Source: Prevotella ihumii (lineage in GTDB: Bacteria > Bacteroidota > Bacteroidia > Bacteroidales > Bacteroidaceae). Taken from it: DNA of 64,000 nucleotides. This document shows positions 1 through 7,404 of this stretch, one piece after another. The notes beneath the pieces are model-generated. The model had not been told where the DNA came from and made no database searches. It saw only the letters and a program-made list of their open reading frames with translations. The position numbers and the translations under genes were made by a program. Within the stretch, counting starts at the first letter, position 1. Every line of letters begins with the position of its first letter. The stretch lies in the NCBI RefSeq assembly GCF_900155655.1, contig NZ_LT706987.1:1603936-1667935 (forward strand), given 5' to 3'.

Positions 1-333
1 CAGTACACCCCAGGCGAAGCTATGGAGAAGGCACTGCGTTATGCCTTCGCCGTATGGATACGCATTGGCAGGTATGTGCAGGACGGACGCTTCAACATAG
101 ACAACAACCTTATGGAACAGGCCATCAGACCCATCACGCTTGGAAGAAAGAACTACCTGTTCTGTGGTAACAATGAGGGAGCAGAGAACAACGCCATCTT
201 CTATACCTTTATGGCGTGTTGCAGGGAAGCAGGCATAGAGCCATACAAATGGATGAAGGAAGTTCTTTCAAGGTCCCTGCCAGATATGACGGAGGAGGAA
301 CTCACGAAAATGCTACCTTCAAACTTCAAATAA
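1..333 (+). CDS. IS66-family transposase, C-terminal fragment
   Basis: This is the 3' part of a DDE transposase that catalyses cut-and-paste movement of an IS66 element. The frame is open from base 1, so the gene is cut by the window edge. The visible 110 residues carry the hallmark end of the catalytic domain: a NNLMEQAIRP stretch whose Glu is the likely last residue of the DDE triad, then GRKNYLFCGNNEGA, followed by the short IS66 C-terminal domain ending in LPSNFK. Nothing in the visible part is broken. Whether the whole gene is intact cannot be judged. Confidence 0.9.
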   Translation, partial: QYTPGEAMEKALRYAFAVWIRIGRYVQDGRFNIDNNLMEQAIRPITLGRKNYLFCGNNEGAENNAIFYTFMACCREAGIEPYKWMKEVLSRSLPDMTEEELTKMLPSNFK

Positions 334-377
334 CAAATAACCCTTATATGCTGCCAGACATATAAGGGTTATTTGTT
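332..377 (+). terminator. Hairpin terminator after the transposase
   Basis: There is a perfect 17-bp inverted repeat: AACAAATAACCCTTATA at 332-348 pairs with 361-377 across a 12-nt loop. It begins at the transposase stop codon, so it is a strong candidate end for that transcript. It also shields the element from thiN transcription arriving on the other strand. No long T-run follows. Confidence 0.7.
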
Positions 378-410
378 GGTGTGAAAGGCGGCTAATATTG
401 GATGCTTACG

Positions 411-1061
411 TTATAGCTTAGGTTGATGCGTTTGATATACCAAGTACGCTGCATCGCCATCAATGGTAAACGCATTGCCGATAGCTTCGTTCAGCGTACC
501 CTGCCATAGCGCACTGAAAGGATAGATTTCCCATTTCAGCCCTTCGCTTTTCAGCTCTTTGCATCCCATTTGATAGATGCTCACTTGCTGATGTGGAAAG
601 GCTGCAAAGGTAGTTTTCCCACTTGAAGGCATAAAGTACCCATAGTCTGTTACCATTGTTGGCTCTATCTCCAAATACTTATAATAATGTAGTAGCAGCG
701 CAATGTTGCCCAAGGTATGGTCTTCACGTTTGCCCGTTGCCCCAAGATAGCAGAATGAGGGCTTTTTATTGAGCTGAAAATGCTGCAACGCATATTTGGT
801 TGCCTTCGTAAGGTCGTTATCCTCTTGTTCGGCTATGGTATGCAGAATGTGTTGATACTTCGCTTTCAATGTAGGCGAAATAGAATCGCCATCGCCTACT
901 ATCACTTCGGGTATAATGCCCAATTGATCAAGTTCGTTTACAGCTCCATCGCACACCACCAAATGTTTGGCATTGCGAAGAACACGCATAGGCACAACCG
1001 ATGTTGGAAAATCGCCTGCAGCAAGTATCACAACATCATATTCTGTTTTAAGTTCTTTCAT
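411..1061 (-). CDS. thiN: Thiamine pyrophosphokinase
   Basis: This cytoplasmic enzyme transfers pyrophosphate from ATP to thiamine, giving the cofactor TPP. The 216-residue length is normal for the family. Motifs visible in order are VVCDGAVN, VGDGDSIS, EQEDNDLTKA and LGATGKREDHTLGN, which form the metal and ATP site of thiamine pyrophosphokinases. The start at 1061 overlaps the end of the upstream transporter by 14 bp, and GGAGGAGT lies just before the ATG. It is the last gene of a riboswitch-controlled operon: receptor, PnuT-like transporter, then this kinase, which traps imported thiamine. The IS66 end abuts its stop codon. Confidence 0.93.
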   Translation of the reverse strand: MKELKTEYDVVILAAGDFPTSVVPMRVLRNAKHLVVCDGAVNELDQLGIIPEVIVGDGDSISPTLKAKYQHILHTIAEQEDNDLTKATKYALQHFQLNKKPSFCYLGATGKREDHTLGNIALLLHYYKYLEIEPTMVTDYGYFMPSSGKTTFAAFPHQQVSIYQMGCKELKSEGLKWEIYPFSALWQGTLNEAIGNAFTIDGDAAYLVYQTHQPKL

Positions 1062-1668
1062 ACTCCTCCATCATCATTTTTTTCCATTTGTAATATCCTG
1101 CTAATGCTATCACTGCATAGAGTGCATACAGCCCTGCCGTAAACGGAATACCTTTGTACACATAGAGCGCCGCCAACTCCACATCAGCTACAATCCATAT
1201 CCACCACTGTTCAATGTATTTCTTTGCCAATGCCCACAGTCCGAGAAAGCTTAGTGAGTTACCAAAGCTATCAAGTACAGGTACGGTAGAGTTGGTAAAG
1301 GTAATCAAAATAAAATAGGACAAGCCCCAAAGTGCAAAGAAAACAATGAACGAAGGCAGTAGTTTGTGTCGTGGAAACCTACTTATTTTTACCTCTTCTT
1401 GGGTTTTATGGCGTTTGCCAAACTGCCAATACAGATAACCATATACCGCTGCAAGGATATAATATATCTGCATTCCGAAGTCGGCATACAGACCTGCTTC
1501 ATAATACACCACAGTGTAAACCGCAGGCATAATGATGCCCGTAAGCCACAACCATATACTGGCTTTGTACTCTTGGTAGATGTAAACGAGTCCGATTATC
1601 GTTCCCATCACATCTAATATCTGGTAAGTATCGGCTTCTTGAAAATACTGAATAATGCTATCGAACAT
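1048..1668 (-). CDS. pnuT: Thiamine (PnuT-type) inner-membrane transporter of the PnuC family
   Basis: This is an inner-membrane PnuC-family protein with about seven hydrophobic segments and the motif WxWxxxxxxxALYxxK near the C-terminus (WWIWIVADVELAALYVYK). PnuC proteins move vitamin precursors such as nicotinamide riboside. In Bacteroidetes, paralogs beside thiN and a TPP riboswitch have been assigned to thiamine and called PnuT, so the substrate here comes from context. I start at 1668 (MFDSIIQYFQ, 206 residues). An upstream ATG at 1713 would place the start in the loop of a strong hairpin and add an unfamiliar 15-residue leader. The gene overlaps thiN by 14 bp. Confidence 0.85.
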   Translation of the reverse strand: MFDSIIQYFQEADTYQILDVMGTIIGLVYIYQEYKASIWLWLTGIIMPAVYTVVYYEAGLYADFGMQIYYILAAVYGYLYWQFGKRHKTQEEVKISRFPRHKLLPSFIVFFALWGLSYFILITFTNSTVPVLDSFGNSLSFLGLWALAKKYIEQWWIWIVADVELAALYVYKGIPFTAGLYALYAVIALAGYYKWKKMMMEEYERT

Positions 1669-1695
1669 ATTTTTGTGCGTTGTTATATATAAAAT

Positions 1696-1722
1696 AGGTG
1701 TGCCATTACTCACGGCACACCT
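1696..1722 (-). promoter_or_regulatory. Intra-operon hairpin between receptor and transporter genes
   Basis: AGGTGTGCC at 1696-1704 and GGCACACCT at 1714-1722 form a perfect 9-bp stem with a 9-nt loop. AT-rich flanks extend it with one interruption. It lies between the receptor stop at 1740 and the preferred transporter start at 1668. It could be an mRNA processing or stabilising hairpin, or a partial terminator that lowers expression of the downstream genes relative to the receptor. Confidence 0.6.
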
Positions 1723-1739
1723 TATTATATATAGTCCGA

Positions 1740-4091
1740 TTAGAATTTCAAAGTAACGTTACCCATTATATTAAATCCAGCCATTGGCATAAATCCTATT
1801 TGGTAGTAGCGGTTGTCGTTGGTGTAGCCATACTTTTTGCTTACTGCGCTGTACACCCATCCGCTTGCTGCATAATGGCTGTTGAACACATTGTTGAGGC
1901 TCAACCCTAATGCCACTTCCTTCAGTCCACACACCTTTTTGCTTGTATTGAAGGTGTAATTCAAGTTGATGTTGCTTTGTGAGAACGCAGGCAATGAGCG
2001 GTCTTTGTTTTCCGAATTGTCCAAATACTGACGGCTCACATAGTTGGTGTGCCACACAGCTTGGAATGCTTTGTAATGGAAATTAACAAAACCATTGAGA
2101 ATAGCCGAAGGCGAGAAAGCGAGGGTAGAATTATCGTAGTGTAGCTTCAATGGTTTTCCTTTCCAATTGTCCACATACTCGTCAAAATCTTTAATCTTGT
2201 TGATGCTCAATGCAGCATTACCTTCAAGGGTGAGCCACGATGTAGCGTCCCAACCTGCTGTAAGTTCTGCACCCATACGGTACGATTTATCTACGTTGGT
2301 GGTAAGGTTTTCGCCTATATCGCTCTGTTCGCCCGTCTGTACAAACTGGTCTTTGTAGCCCATATAGTAAAGATTAGCCCCTGCACGCCAATTGTTGGCT
2401 GCATACTGGTAGCCCAATTCTACGTCTACCAAGTGTTCTGCCTTTGGTGCTGGATATTTTCCATTGTCGGTAAAGTTGTTGCGTTCGGGTTCACGACCTG
2501 CGTATGCCACAGATGCGTAAGCCTTATGTCCATCTTTATGATAGCTTACACCAGCCTTGGGGTTGAAGAAATTGTAATTGGCATTGATGTCCAGTATTTG
2601 ATTAAAGTATGTTCCGTCGGGCTGCTCGTAAAATTTGTCGTTCTTGCCTTCAGCCGAGAAATTTACGTGACGATATTGCGCATCTGCAAACAAGTCCCAC
2701 GCATCGTTTACGTGGTAAGTAGCTTTGACGAAAGCACTGTAATCGCGCTTTCTGCCGTCCGAGTCGTAATACTTCAATCCCTTGAAATCCTGTACCTGTC
2801 CTTTGTTGGCAACGTAGGTGAGATAGCCAAAATGGTCGCCTACAAAGTGTTGCAAGTTGATGCCACTCAATACGTTCCACTTTTCATCCGTATAGTTTGC
2901 GTTGTACACAATACCTGCCGTATGCTGTGTGAGTCCCTTTTTGCGTACAAAGTCGCCATACTCTATCTTCTTACCATTTACATCGTTAGCCACCAAACCA
3001 AACTTCTTAAACTTGTTGTTGGGGCGGAACTCGCTGTAATAGCCGTGTCCGTAGGTGTAATGCAATGCCACGTTGTGCGACCATGAGGCGTTGGGTTTCC
3101 ACGCTGCCGATAGAATGTTGTGGTTCTGATAGAAGTTGTCGGTGGTTTTGGCCCAATACGTTCCATCGTCCATTTTATAGCGGTAGGTTTGGTATTTTCC
3201 GTTCTCATTGGTTGGGAAAGCATATTTATCGTAGTCGAAAACCAATCCTTCGTACAGCGGGTTAAAACGTCCTAAACCACGGTCGTACAAGTCCTTGTAG
3301 GTCTTAATGTCTTTTCCCATCAACGATGCGTCGTTGTTGCCAGCCACAACACCATTCCACGCCTGTCCTGTTTTCTCAAAGTTGCCAATGTTCTTGTAGC
3401 GTATTTGGAACTTATCGCCTATCCACGTTAGCCCACCATAGTAAGACCCCGAGCGTCCACTTGTGCCGTGAAGATAGCCATCAGTACCTGTCTCGTGGTA
3501 AGCACCATCGAAAATGAGGTGATTCCACAGCAATCCTGTCGAAAACTTTACACCGCTATTGTAAGTGTTGTAACTTCCGTACGACCCACTCACCTCTGCC
3601 GAAGGCTTATAGCTTGGTGTAGCCGTAGCCAAAGAGATAGACCCTCCGAAAGCACCATCGCCATTGGTCGATGTACCGATACCACGCTGTATCTGCACAC
3701 TACCCATCAGTGCACCGTATGAGTTCATATTTGCCCAAAACACGGTTTGGTCTTCAGGCGAATTGAGCGACACTCCATCGAGCGTAATGTTGATGCGACT
3801 ACCTGCCGCACCACGAATGCGCATAGCTGCCGTACCTGTACCCAATCCGTTTTCGCCCCACGCAAACACACCAGGGGTATGTGCGAAGAGGAAAGGAAGT
3901 TCGCGACCTGTTTTAGAGAAATTAGCCAATTCGGCCTTTTTGATGTTGCTTACAGCGTAAGGCGCATTCTTTTGAGCACGTACACCTGCCACAACTACCT
4001 CTTGCAGTTCTTGGTTTTGCAGTGTGTCTACCGATTGAGCGTTTGCATTAGCTGCCGAAGCAAGCGCTGCAAGCACCAAAATATTTTTCAT
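1740..4091 (-). CDS. TonB-dependent outer-membrane receptor, probably for thiamine
   Basis: This 783-residue protein has a signal peptide (cleavage near ANAQ-S, about residue 19), a plug domain (LQEVVVAGVR; MRIRGAAGSRINITLDGVSLN) and a long beta-barrel ending in NVTLKF with a terminal Phe. Such receptors use TonB and the proton gradient to bring scarce substrates across the outer membrane. It is the first gene after a TPP riboswitch and is followed by a PnuT-like transporter and thiN, so thiamine or a derivative is the expected ligand. That substrate is inferred, as the barrel sequence alone does not show it. There is no SusD partner and no carboxypeptidase-like N-terminal domain. Confidence 0.9.
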   Translation of the reverse strand: MKNILVLAALASAANANAQSVDTLQNQELQEVVVAGVRAQKNAPYAVSNIKKAELANFSKTGRELPFLFAHTPGVFAWGENGLGTGTAAMRIRGAAGSRINITLDGVSLNSPEDQTVFWANMNSYGALMGSVQIQRGIGTSTNGDGAFGGSISLATATPSYKPSAEVSGSYGSYNTYNSGVKFSTGLLWNHLIFDGAYHETGTDGYLHGTSGRSGSYYGGLTWIGDKFQIRYKNIGNFEKTGQAWNGVVAGNNDASLMGKDIKTYKDLYDRGLGRFNPLYEGLVFDYDKYAFPTNENGKYQTYRYKMDDGTYWAKTTDNFYQNHNILSAAWKPNASWSHNVALHYTYGHGYYSEFRPNNKFKKFGLVANDVNGKKIEYGDFVRKKGLTQHTAGIVYNANYTDEKWNVLSGINLQHFVGDHFGYLTYVANKGQVQDFKGLKYYDSDGRKRDYSAFVKATYHVNDAWDLFADAQYRHVNFSAEGKNDKFYEQPDGTYFNQILDINANYNFFNPKAGVSYHKDGHKAYASVAYAGREPERNNFTDNGKYPAPKAEHLVDVELGYQYAANNWRAGANLYYMGYKDQFVQTGEQSDIGENLTTNVDKSYRMGAELTAGWDATSWLTLEGNAALSINKIKDFDEYVDNWKGKPLKLHYDNSTLAFSPSAILNGFVNFHYKAFQAVWHTNYVSRQYLDNSENKDRSLPAFSQSNINLNYTFNTSKKVCGLKEVALGLSLNNVFNSHYAASGWVYSAVSKKYGYTNDNRYYQIGFMPMAGFNIMGNVTLKF

Positions 4092-4119
4092 TCTGTTGTT
4101 TTTTTTGATAAGTAAACTT

Positions 4120-4208
4120 AAGGGAGTTTCCCTACGACGGCATTACCCGTATCAGGTTTATTGGGTATATTCTCAGCCTACCCAATAGAGCAAGCACCCC
4201 CTAATTAT
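4120..4208 (-). promoter_or_regulatory. TPP riboswitch (THI element)
   Basis: On the minus strand the leader reads GGGGGTGCTTGC, then GGCTGAGA, then TACCC, ACCTGATACGGGTAATGCC and CGTAGGGA. These are the invariant blocks of the thiamine pyrophosphate aptamer in the right order. It lies between a strong promoter and the receptor gene. After the aptamer comes a small GGGA-AAC-TCCC hairpin and then an A-rich ribosome-binding region. No obvious intrinsic terminator sits before the start codon, so translational control is more likely. TPP should repress the operon. Confidence 0.96.
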
Positions 4209-4225
4209 CATTTTGATAACCACTG

Positions 4226-4257
4226 CAAAGGTATAATAATAAGGTGGAATATACAAA
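4226..4257 (-). promoter_or_regulatory. Promoter of the thiamine operon
   Basis: On the minus strand TTTG (4257-4254) and TACCTTTG (4233-4226) are separated by exactly 20 bp. This matches the Bacteroidetes -33/-7 consensus. Transcription would begin near 4220, just upstream of the TPP aptamer. Confidence 0.85.
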
Positions 4258-4296
4258 TTATGGGTTAAAATAGTTGTGCGCAGTAGGTGCAAGGGG

Positions 4297-4361
4297 CTAC
4301 TCTTTATACACATCTCAATTAACTCAAACCCAAACTGGTTTAATGACCGATTTGAGTTTAA
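4297..4361. repeat. Remnant of the MITE-like repeat family
   Basis: This holds CTACTCTTTATACACATCTC, also found as the outer arm of the inverted repeat at 48260-48380. It is followed by two facing degenerate copies of the AACCCAAATCGGTC terminal repeat (AAACCCAAACTGG and GACCGATTTGAGTTTAA) with almost nothing between. It looks like a collapsed element. Confidence 0.6.
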
Positions 4362-4386
4362 TTATCAGGCTTATAAAACAAAAAAA

Positions 4387-4416
4387 ATCCCCCTATTGCA
4401 CACGCAGTAGGGGGAT
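4387..4416. terminator. GC-rich hairpin with A/T flanks
   Basis: ATCCCCCTATTGC (4387-4399) pairs with GCAGTAGGGGGAT (4404-4416) through one G-T wobble, with a 4-nt loop. A seven-A run precedes it and TTTTG follows, so it can act in either direction. It lies between nhaD and the thiamine promoter, with no gene of its own. It may stop stray transcription. Confidence 0.7.
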
Positions 4417-4505
4417 ATTTTGTGTCGATAAAAGAGGAGTGCAATAGATGAAAAGATGGTTGCAATATAGCTTCTCTTCCCTAAATTACTAATCTTTTGA
4501 GCTTA

Positions 4506-4535
4506 CTACACCCCTCTTAGTGAAGAGAGGTGTAG
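4506..4535 (-). terminator. Hairpin after nhaD
   Basis: CTACACCCCTCTT (4506-4518) and AAGAGAGGTGTAG (4523-4535) pair with one mismatch and a 4-nt loop. It lies 11 bp beyond the nhaD stop on the minus strand. A clean T-run is absent. Confidence 0.6.
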
Positions 4536-4545
4536 AACTATACGA

Positions 4546-5928
4546 TTAAAGAGGTGTAGTGAAAATAAATGTACGAATAACGTAGTAGCAAGCAATACCA
4601 GCTATATAGCCTGTGAAAGCTATCCAAGTGATTTTCTTCATATACCAACCGAAAGAAATTTTCTCAAGGCCCATTACTACTACACCTGCAGCACTACCAA
4701 TGATAAGCATTGAACCACCAACACCAGCGCAATAAGCTAACAACTGCCAGAAGATGCCGTCAACAGCCATATCTGTTCCAGGTTGAACAGGATACATACC
4801 CATACTTCCAGCTACCAAAGGTACATTGTCTACAATTGATGAAAGCACACCAATGATACCTGTTACAGCGTAATGGTTGCCGTCGAATACAACGTTCAAA
4901 GAGCTACCCAACTGCATAAGAACACCTATCTCTTGCAAACAAGCTACAGCCATCAATATACCAAGGAAGAAAAGGATAGTTGCCATATCAATACGGCTCA
5001 ACAATGAAGTAACACGCTTTGCAAAACTTTCGCTGCCACCTTTAACTTTGTGAAGCTGACGATAGAACACTTCAGTCACAGTCCACAACATTCCCAAGAC
5101 TAACATAATGCCCACAAACGGAGGAAGATGAGTTATCGACTTGAAAATAGGAACGAACATCAAGCCACCTACACCCACTGCGAAGATTATCTTACGTTGA
5201 GTGGCATTAAAGTCTTCACTGCTTTCGCCATTGTCTGCAACGTTTACGCTCTCTTCTAAGTCTCCTTTTAAGTGATATTGCAAGATAAAGGCTGGAATAA
5301 GCATAGATACAAGCGATGGAATTAATATTTCGCTGATGACACCAGCGGCAGTAATCATCCCCGCATTCCAAAGCATAATGGTTGTAACATCACCTATTGG
5401 AGAGAAAGCACCGCCCGAGTTGGCTGAAATGATAATGAGTCCAGCGTAGATAAGTCGGTCTTCACGACTTGAAACGAGCTTTCTCAAAATCATTATCATC
5501 ACGATACTTGTTGTAAGGTTGTCGAGAATGGCAGATAAAAGGAAAGTCATAAAGGCGATACGCCACATCAAGCCACGCTTCGACTTGGTCTTCATTACGT
5601 CTTTCACCCAATTGAATCCACCATTCTGGTCTACAATTTCCACAATCGTCATTGCTCCCATAAGGAAGAAAAGCGTTGTGGACGTGTCGCCAAGATGCTC
5701 AATAATCACCTTGTTGACGAACTCAGGAATGTTTTCAGTCACGTGCGTAAACTCATCAGGGTGCATTAACTGAACAAAAGGAGCTGGATCAAACATATAA
5801 AGAGTCCAGCAGAACACAAACATCAACAAGGCTATGGCAGCCTTGTCAATCTTCATAAAACTTTCTGTGGCTATCGTTGCGTAGCCCAGAACAAAAACGC
5901 AAATAATAGCGATTGTTAATGTTGACAT
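4546..5928 (-). CDS. nhaD: NhaD-type Na+/H+ antiporter
   Basis: This is an inner-membrane protein of 460 residues with about a dozen hydrophobic helices. It matches the NhaD branch of the ion transporter superfamily, which exports sodium in exchange for protons and supports pH and salt tolerance. Recognisable segments are the LGDTSTTLFFLMGAM region, SAILDNLTTSIVMIMI (a DN pair in a membrane helix), SANSGGAFSPIGDVTT, and the mirrored IVDNVPLVAG and GSMLIIGSAAGV later. The two inverted halves with DN/T-S motifs are typical. The gene is a single unit with its own promoter and hairpin end. Confidence 0.92.
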   Translation of the reverse strand: MSTLTIAIICVFVLGYATIATESFMKIDKAAIALLMFVFCWTLYMFDPAPFVQLMHPDEFTHVTENIPEFVNKVIIEHLGDTSTTLFFLMGAMTIVEIVDQNGGFNWVKDVMKTKSKRGLMWRIAFMTFLLSAILDNLTTSIVMIMILRKLVSSREDRLIYAGLIIISANSGGAFSPIGDVTTIMLWNAGMITAAGVISEILIPSLVSMLIPAFILQYHLKGDLEESVNVADNGESSEDFNATQRKIIFAVGVGGLMFVPIFKSITHLPPFVGIMLVLGMLWTVTEVFYRQLHKVKGGSESFAKRVTSLLSRIDMATILFFLGILMAVACLQEIGVLMQLGSSLNVVFDGNHYAVTGIIGVLSSIVDNVPLVAGSMGMYPVQPGTDMAVDGIFWQLLAYCAGVGGSMLIIGSAAGVVVMGLEKISFGWYMKKITWIAFTGYIAGIACYYVIRTFIFTTPL

Positions 5929-5963
5929 ATTATAGAAATAAATTGATTGAATAAAAACGTCCG

Positions 5964-5993
5964 CAAAGTTAATTAAAAGTTCCGATTACCAAA
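5964..5993 (-). promoter_or_regulatory. nhaD promoter
   Basis: Minus strand TTTG (5993-5990), 18-bp spacer, TAACTTTG (5971-5964), a good fit to the Bacteroidetes -33/-7 pattern about 40 bp before the nhaD start. Confidence 0.7.
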
Positions 5994-6071
5994 GCTTTAA
6001 GGTCAATATTTTTTAAGAAAAACAGCTACTTATTTTATCTTTTATTGTATATTTGTAGAAAATAAGGTAAT

Positions 6072-6479
6072 ATGGAGAAAAAACATATAAATGTGGTTTG
6101 TGGAGTGATACGTCAAGGCGAAAAAATCTTATGTACACAGCGGTTAAGAAAAGGATTATCGTATGTAGCCGAACACTGGGAATTTCCTGGTGGAAAGGTG
6201 AATGATGGCGAGCCAATGCACGAAGCTTTGTTGCGTGAAATACGTGAGGAAATGGACTGGAAAATCTATGTAGGTCAGCTACTTGGCACTGTTTCATACG
6301 ACTACCCTGACTTTTCTATTACCCTAACTGCTTACGATTGCATTGCGGAGGACTATGAATTCAAGTTGCTCGCTCATCTTGATGCTCGTTGGTTATTGCC
6401 ATCAGAGTTTTCTCAGTTGGAATGGACAGCTGCTGACCAACAATTAATAAAAACGCTATGGTGCAATGATTGTAAGTGA
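6072..6479 (+). CDS. Nudix hydrolase, MutT-like
   Basis: This 135-residue protein carries a clear Nudix box, GGKVNDGEPMHEALLREIRE followed by EM, which binds magnesium and cleaves nucleoside diphosphate linkages. The length, the N-terminal VVCGVIRQGEKILCTQR strand and the FPGGK entry to the box match the MutT/CTP-pyrophosphohydrolase group that cleans oxidised dGTP. The exact substrate cannot be read from sequence. The residue after REIREEM is Asp rather than the more usual Gly. A TATATTTG -7-like box lies at 6048-6055. Its last codons are the first copy of a 44-bp tandem repeat that fills the gap to the next gene. Confidence 0.9.
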   Translation: MEKKHINVVCGVIRQGEKILCTQRLRKGLSYVAEHWEFPGGKVNDGEPMHEALLREIREEMDWKIYVGQLLGTVSYDYPDFSITLTAYDCIAEDYEFKLLAHLDARWLLPSEFSQLEWTAADQQLIKTLWCNDCK

Positions 6480-6596
6480 AAAGCTAATCGTTGGAAATTT
6501 TAAGATGTAATGATTGTAAGTGAAAAAGCAATCCATAGAATTTCTAAGATGTAGTGATTGCAAGTGAAAGGTCAATTAATTAAAACCCTATGGAAG
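6465..6596. repeat. Three imperfect 44-bp tandem copies joining two genes
   Basis: Copies at 6465-6508, 6509-6552 and 6553-6596 share AATGATTGTAAGTGAAA and end in TAAGATGT, the last more degenerate. The first copy includes the final codons and stop of the Nudix gene, and the third runs into the start codon of the B3/4 gene. The surrounding CAATTAAT-AAAACSCTATGG also appears at both ends. The arrangement suggests slippage or duplication of the 3' end of the Nudix gene. Confidence 0.75.
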
Positions 6597-7255
6597 TAAT
6601 TGTAAGTAAAGAAATTGAAGTTGTTTGCCCCAACTTTGTGGGTGCTTGTGTGGAAGCAAAGGTCAAGAACACACCTTACTGCCAACCTTTGTGGGATGAA
6701 ATTCATCTTTTGGGCGAAAAGTTTCGAGCCGAACTCACCACAGACTCGTTGAAAGAGATGTCAGGCATTGCAGCTACACGCCGTGTGTATCGAGCTTGTG
6801 GAAAAGACCCCTCACGCTATCGCCCTGCATCAGAAGCCCTTATACGCCGTATGTTGCAAGGGAAAGCCCTTTATCAGATAGATACTTTGGTCGACTTAAT
6901 CAATCTTGCGTCTATTGCATACGGATATAGTATTGGTGGATTTGATGCAGATAAGTTTGTAGGCGATACACTTACATTGGGTGTGGGCAAAAAGGGCGAG
7001 CCCTACGAAGGCATCGGACGAGGCGCAATCAATATAGAAGGACTCCCTGTTTATCGTGATGCAGAGGGCGGAGTGGGTACACCTACGTCCGACAACGAGC
7101 GAACCAAGATAGACCTCAACACCACCCATCTCGTGGTGCTTATCAATGGATACGATGGCAACGAGGATAATGTACGCCAAAACGCTGCATTTATTCAGTC
7201 GCTTGTTAAGAAGTATTGCGAAAGCGATGGCGGTAATTACTTCATTTACAGATAA
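6590..7255 (+). CDS. B3/4 domain protein (PheT tRNA-binding-domain relative)
   Basis: This 221-residue stand-alone protein is built on the B3/B4 fold found in the beta subunit of phenylalanyl-tRNA synthetase. Recognisable elements are RRVYRACGKDPSRYRPASEA, LVDLINLASIAYGYSIGGFD, and YEGIGRGAINIEGLPVYRD. In synthetases the domain takes part in editing mischarged tRNA. Free-standing members are thought to bind or edit aminoacyl-tRNA, but the substrate is unknown. The start at 6590 is the first ATG after the 44-bp repeats and gives the family's normal length. It may be co-transcribed with the Nudix gene. Confidence 0.85.
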   Translation: MEVIVSKEIEVVCPNFVGACVEAKVKNTPYCQPLWDEIHLLGEKFRAELTTDSLKEMSGIAATRRVYRACGKDPSRYRPASEALIRRMLQGKALYQIDTLVDLINLASIAYGYSIGGFDADKFVGDTLTLGVGKKGEPYEGIGRGAINIEGLPVYRDAEGGVGTPTSDNERTKIDLNTTHLVVLINGYDGNEDNVRQNAAFIQSLVKKYCESDGGNYFIYR

Positions 7256-7258
7256 GTG

Positions 7259-7390
7259 TAATCTTATTTAAAGACGAACGTAATCTTATTTAAAGACAAA
7301 CATAATCCCATTTACAAGCAATCGATTCTCTCTTTACAAACAACATTTCTCAATTTATAAACACAGCTTTCTCTATTTAAAAGCAAAACA
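7259..7390. repeat. Six tandem 22-bp degenerate repeats upstream of the ligase gene
   Basis: The gap is an exact phase-22 array: units start at 7259, 7281, 7303, 7325, 7347 and 7369. The rough consensus is TAATCTTATTTAAAGACAAA plus two bases. The first two units differ at two positions, and later units drift. A related stretch (TTCATTTACAGA) already lies inside the last codons of the upstream gene. The array ends 14 bp before the ligase start, so it forms most of the leader or promoter region. Confidence 0.8.
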
Positions 7391-7404
7391 ACAAGAACTT
7401 AGAA

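Larger units (their letters stand above)
1..409 (+). mobile_element. IS66-family insertion sequence, right end (left part outside window)
   Basis: The window opens inside an IS66-type transposase reading frame. About 75 bp after its stop, at 398-409, the sequence ends in TTGGATGCTTAC. Read on the other strand this gives GTAAGCATCCAA, which resembles the GTAAGCG-type ends of IS66-family elements. The stop codon of thiN begins at 411, so the element appears to have inserted immediately downstream of thiN. The left end and the target duplication cannot be checked here. The end assignment is inference from family knowledge. Confidence 0.6.

Noticed and set aside
1669..1713. Upstream ATG (1713) as the start of the PnuT-like transporter
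   Set aside because: It falls in the loop of a strong hairpin and adds 15 residues unlike the family; the ATG at 1668 gives the normal N-terminus.
2433..3086. 217-codon plus-strand open frame opposite the thiamine receptor
   Set aside because: Shadow of the receptor gene: no recognisable domain, no ribosome-binding context, and the opposite strand has a clear signal peptide and TonB-receptor motifs.
7259..7390. CRISPR array
   Set aside because: The 22-bp units are contiguous with no spacers and degrade along the array; no cas genes. The same applies to the 66-bp and 9-bp arrays.
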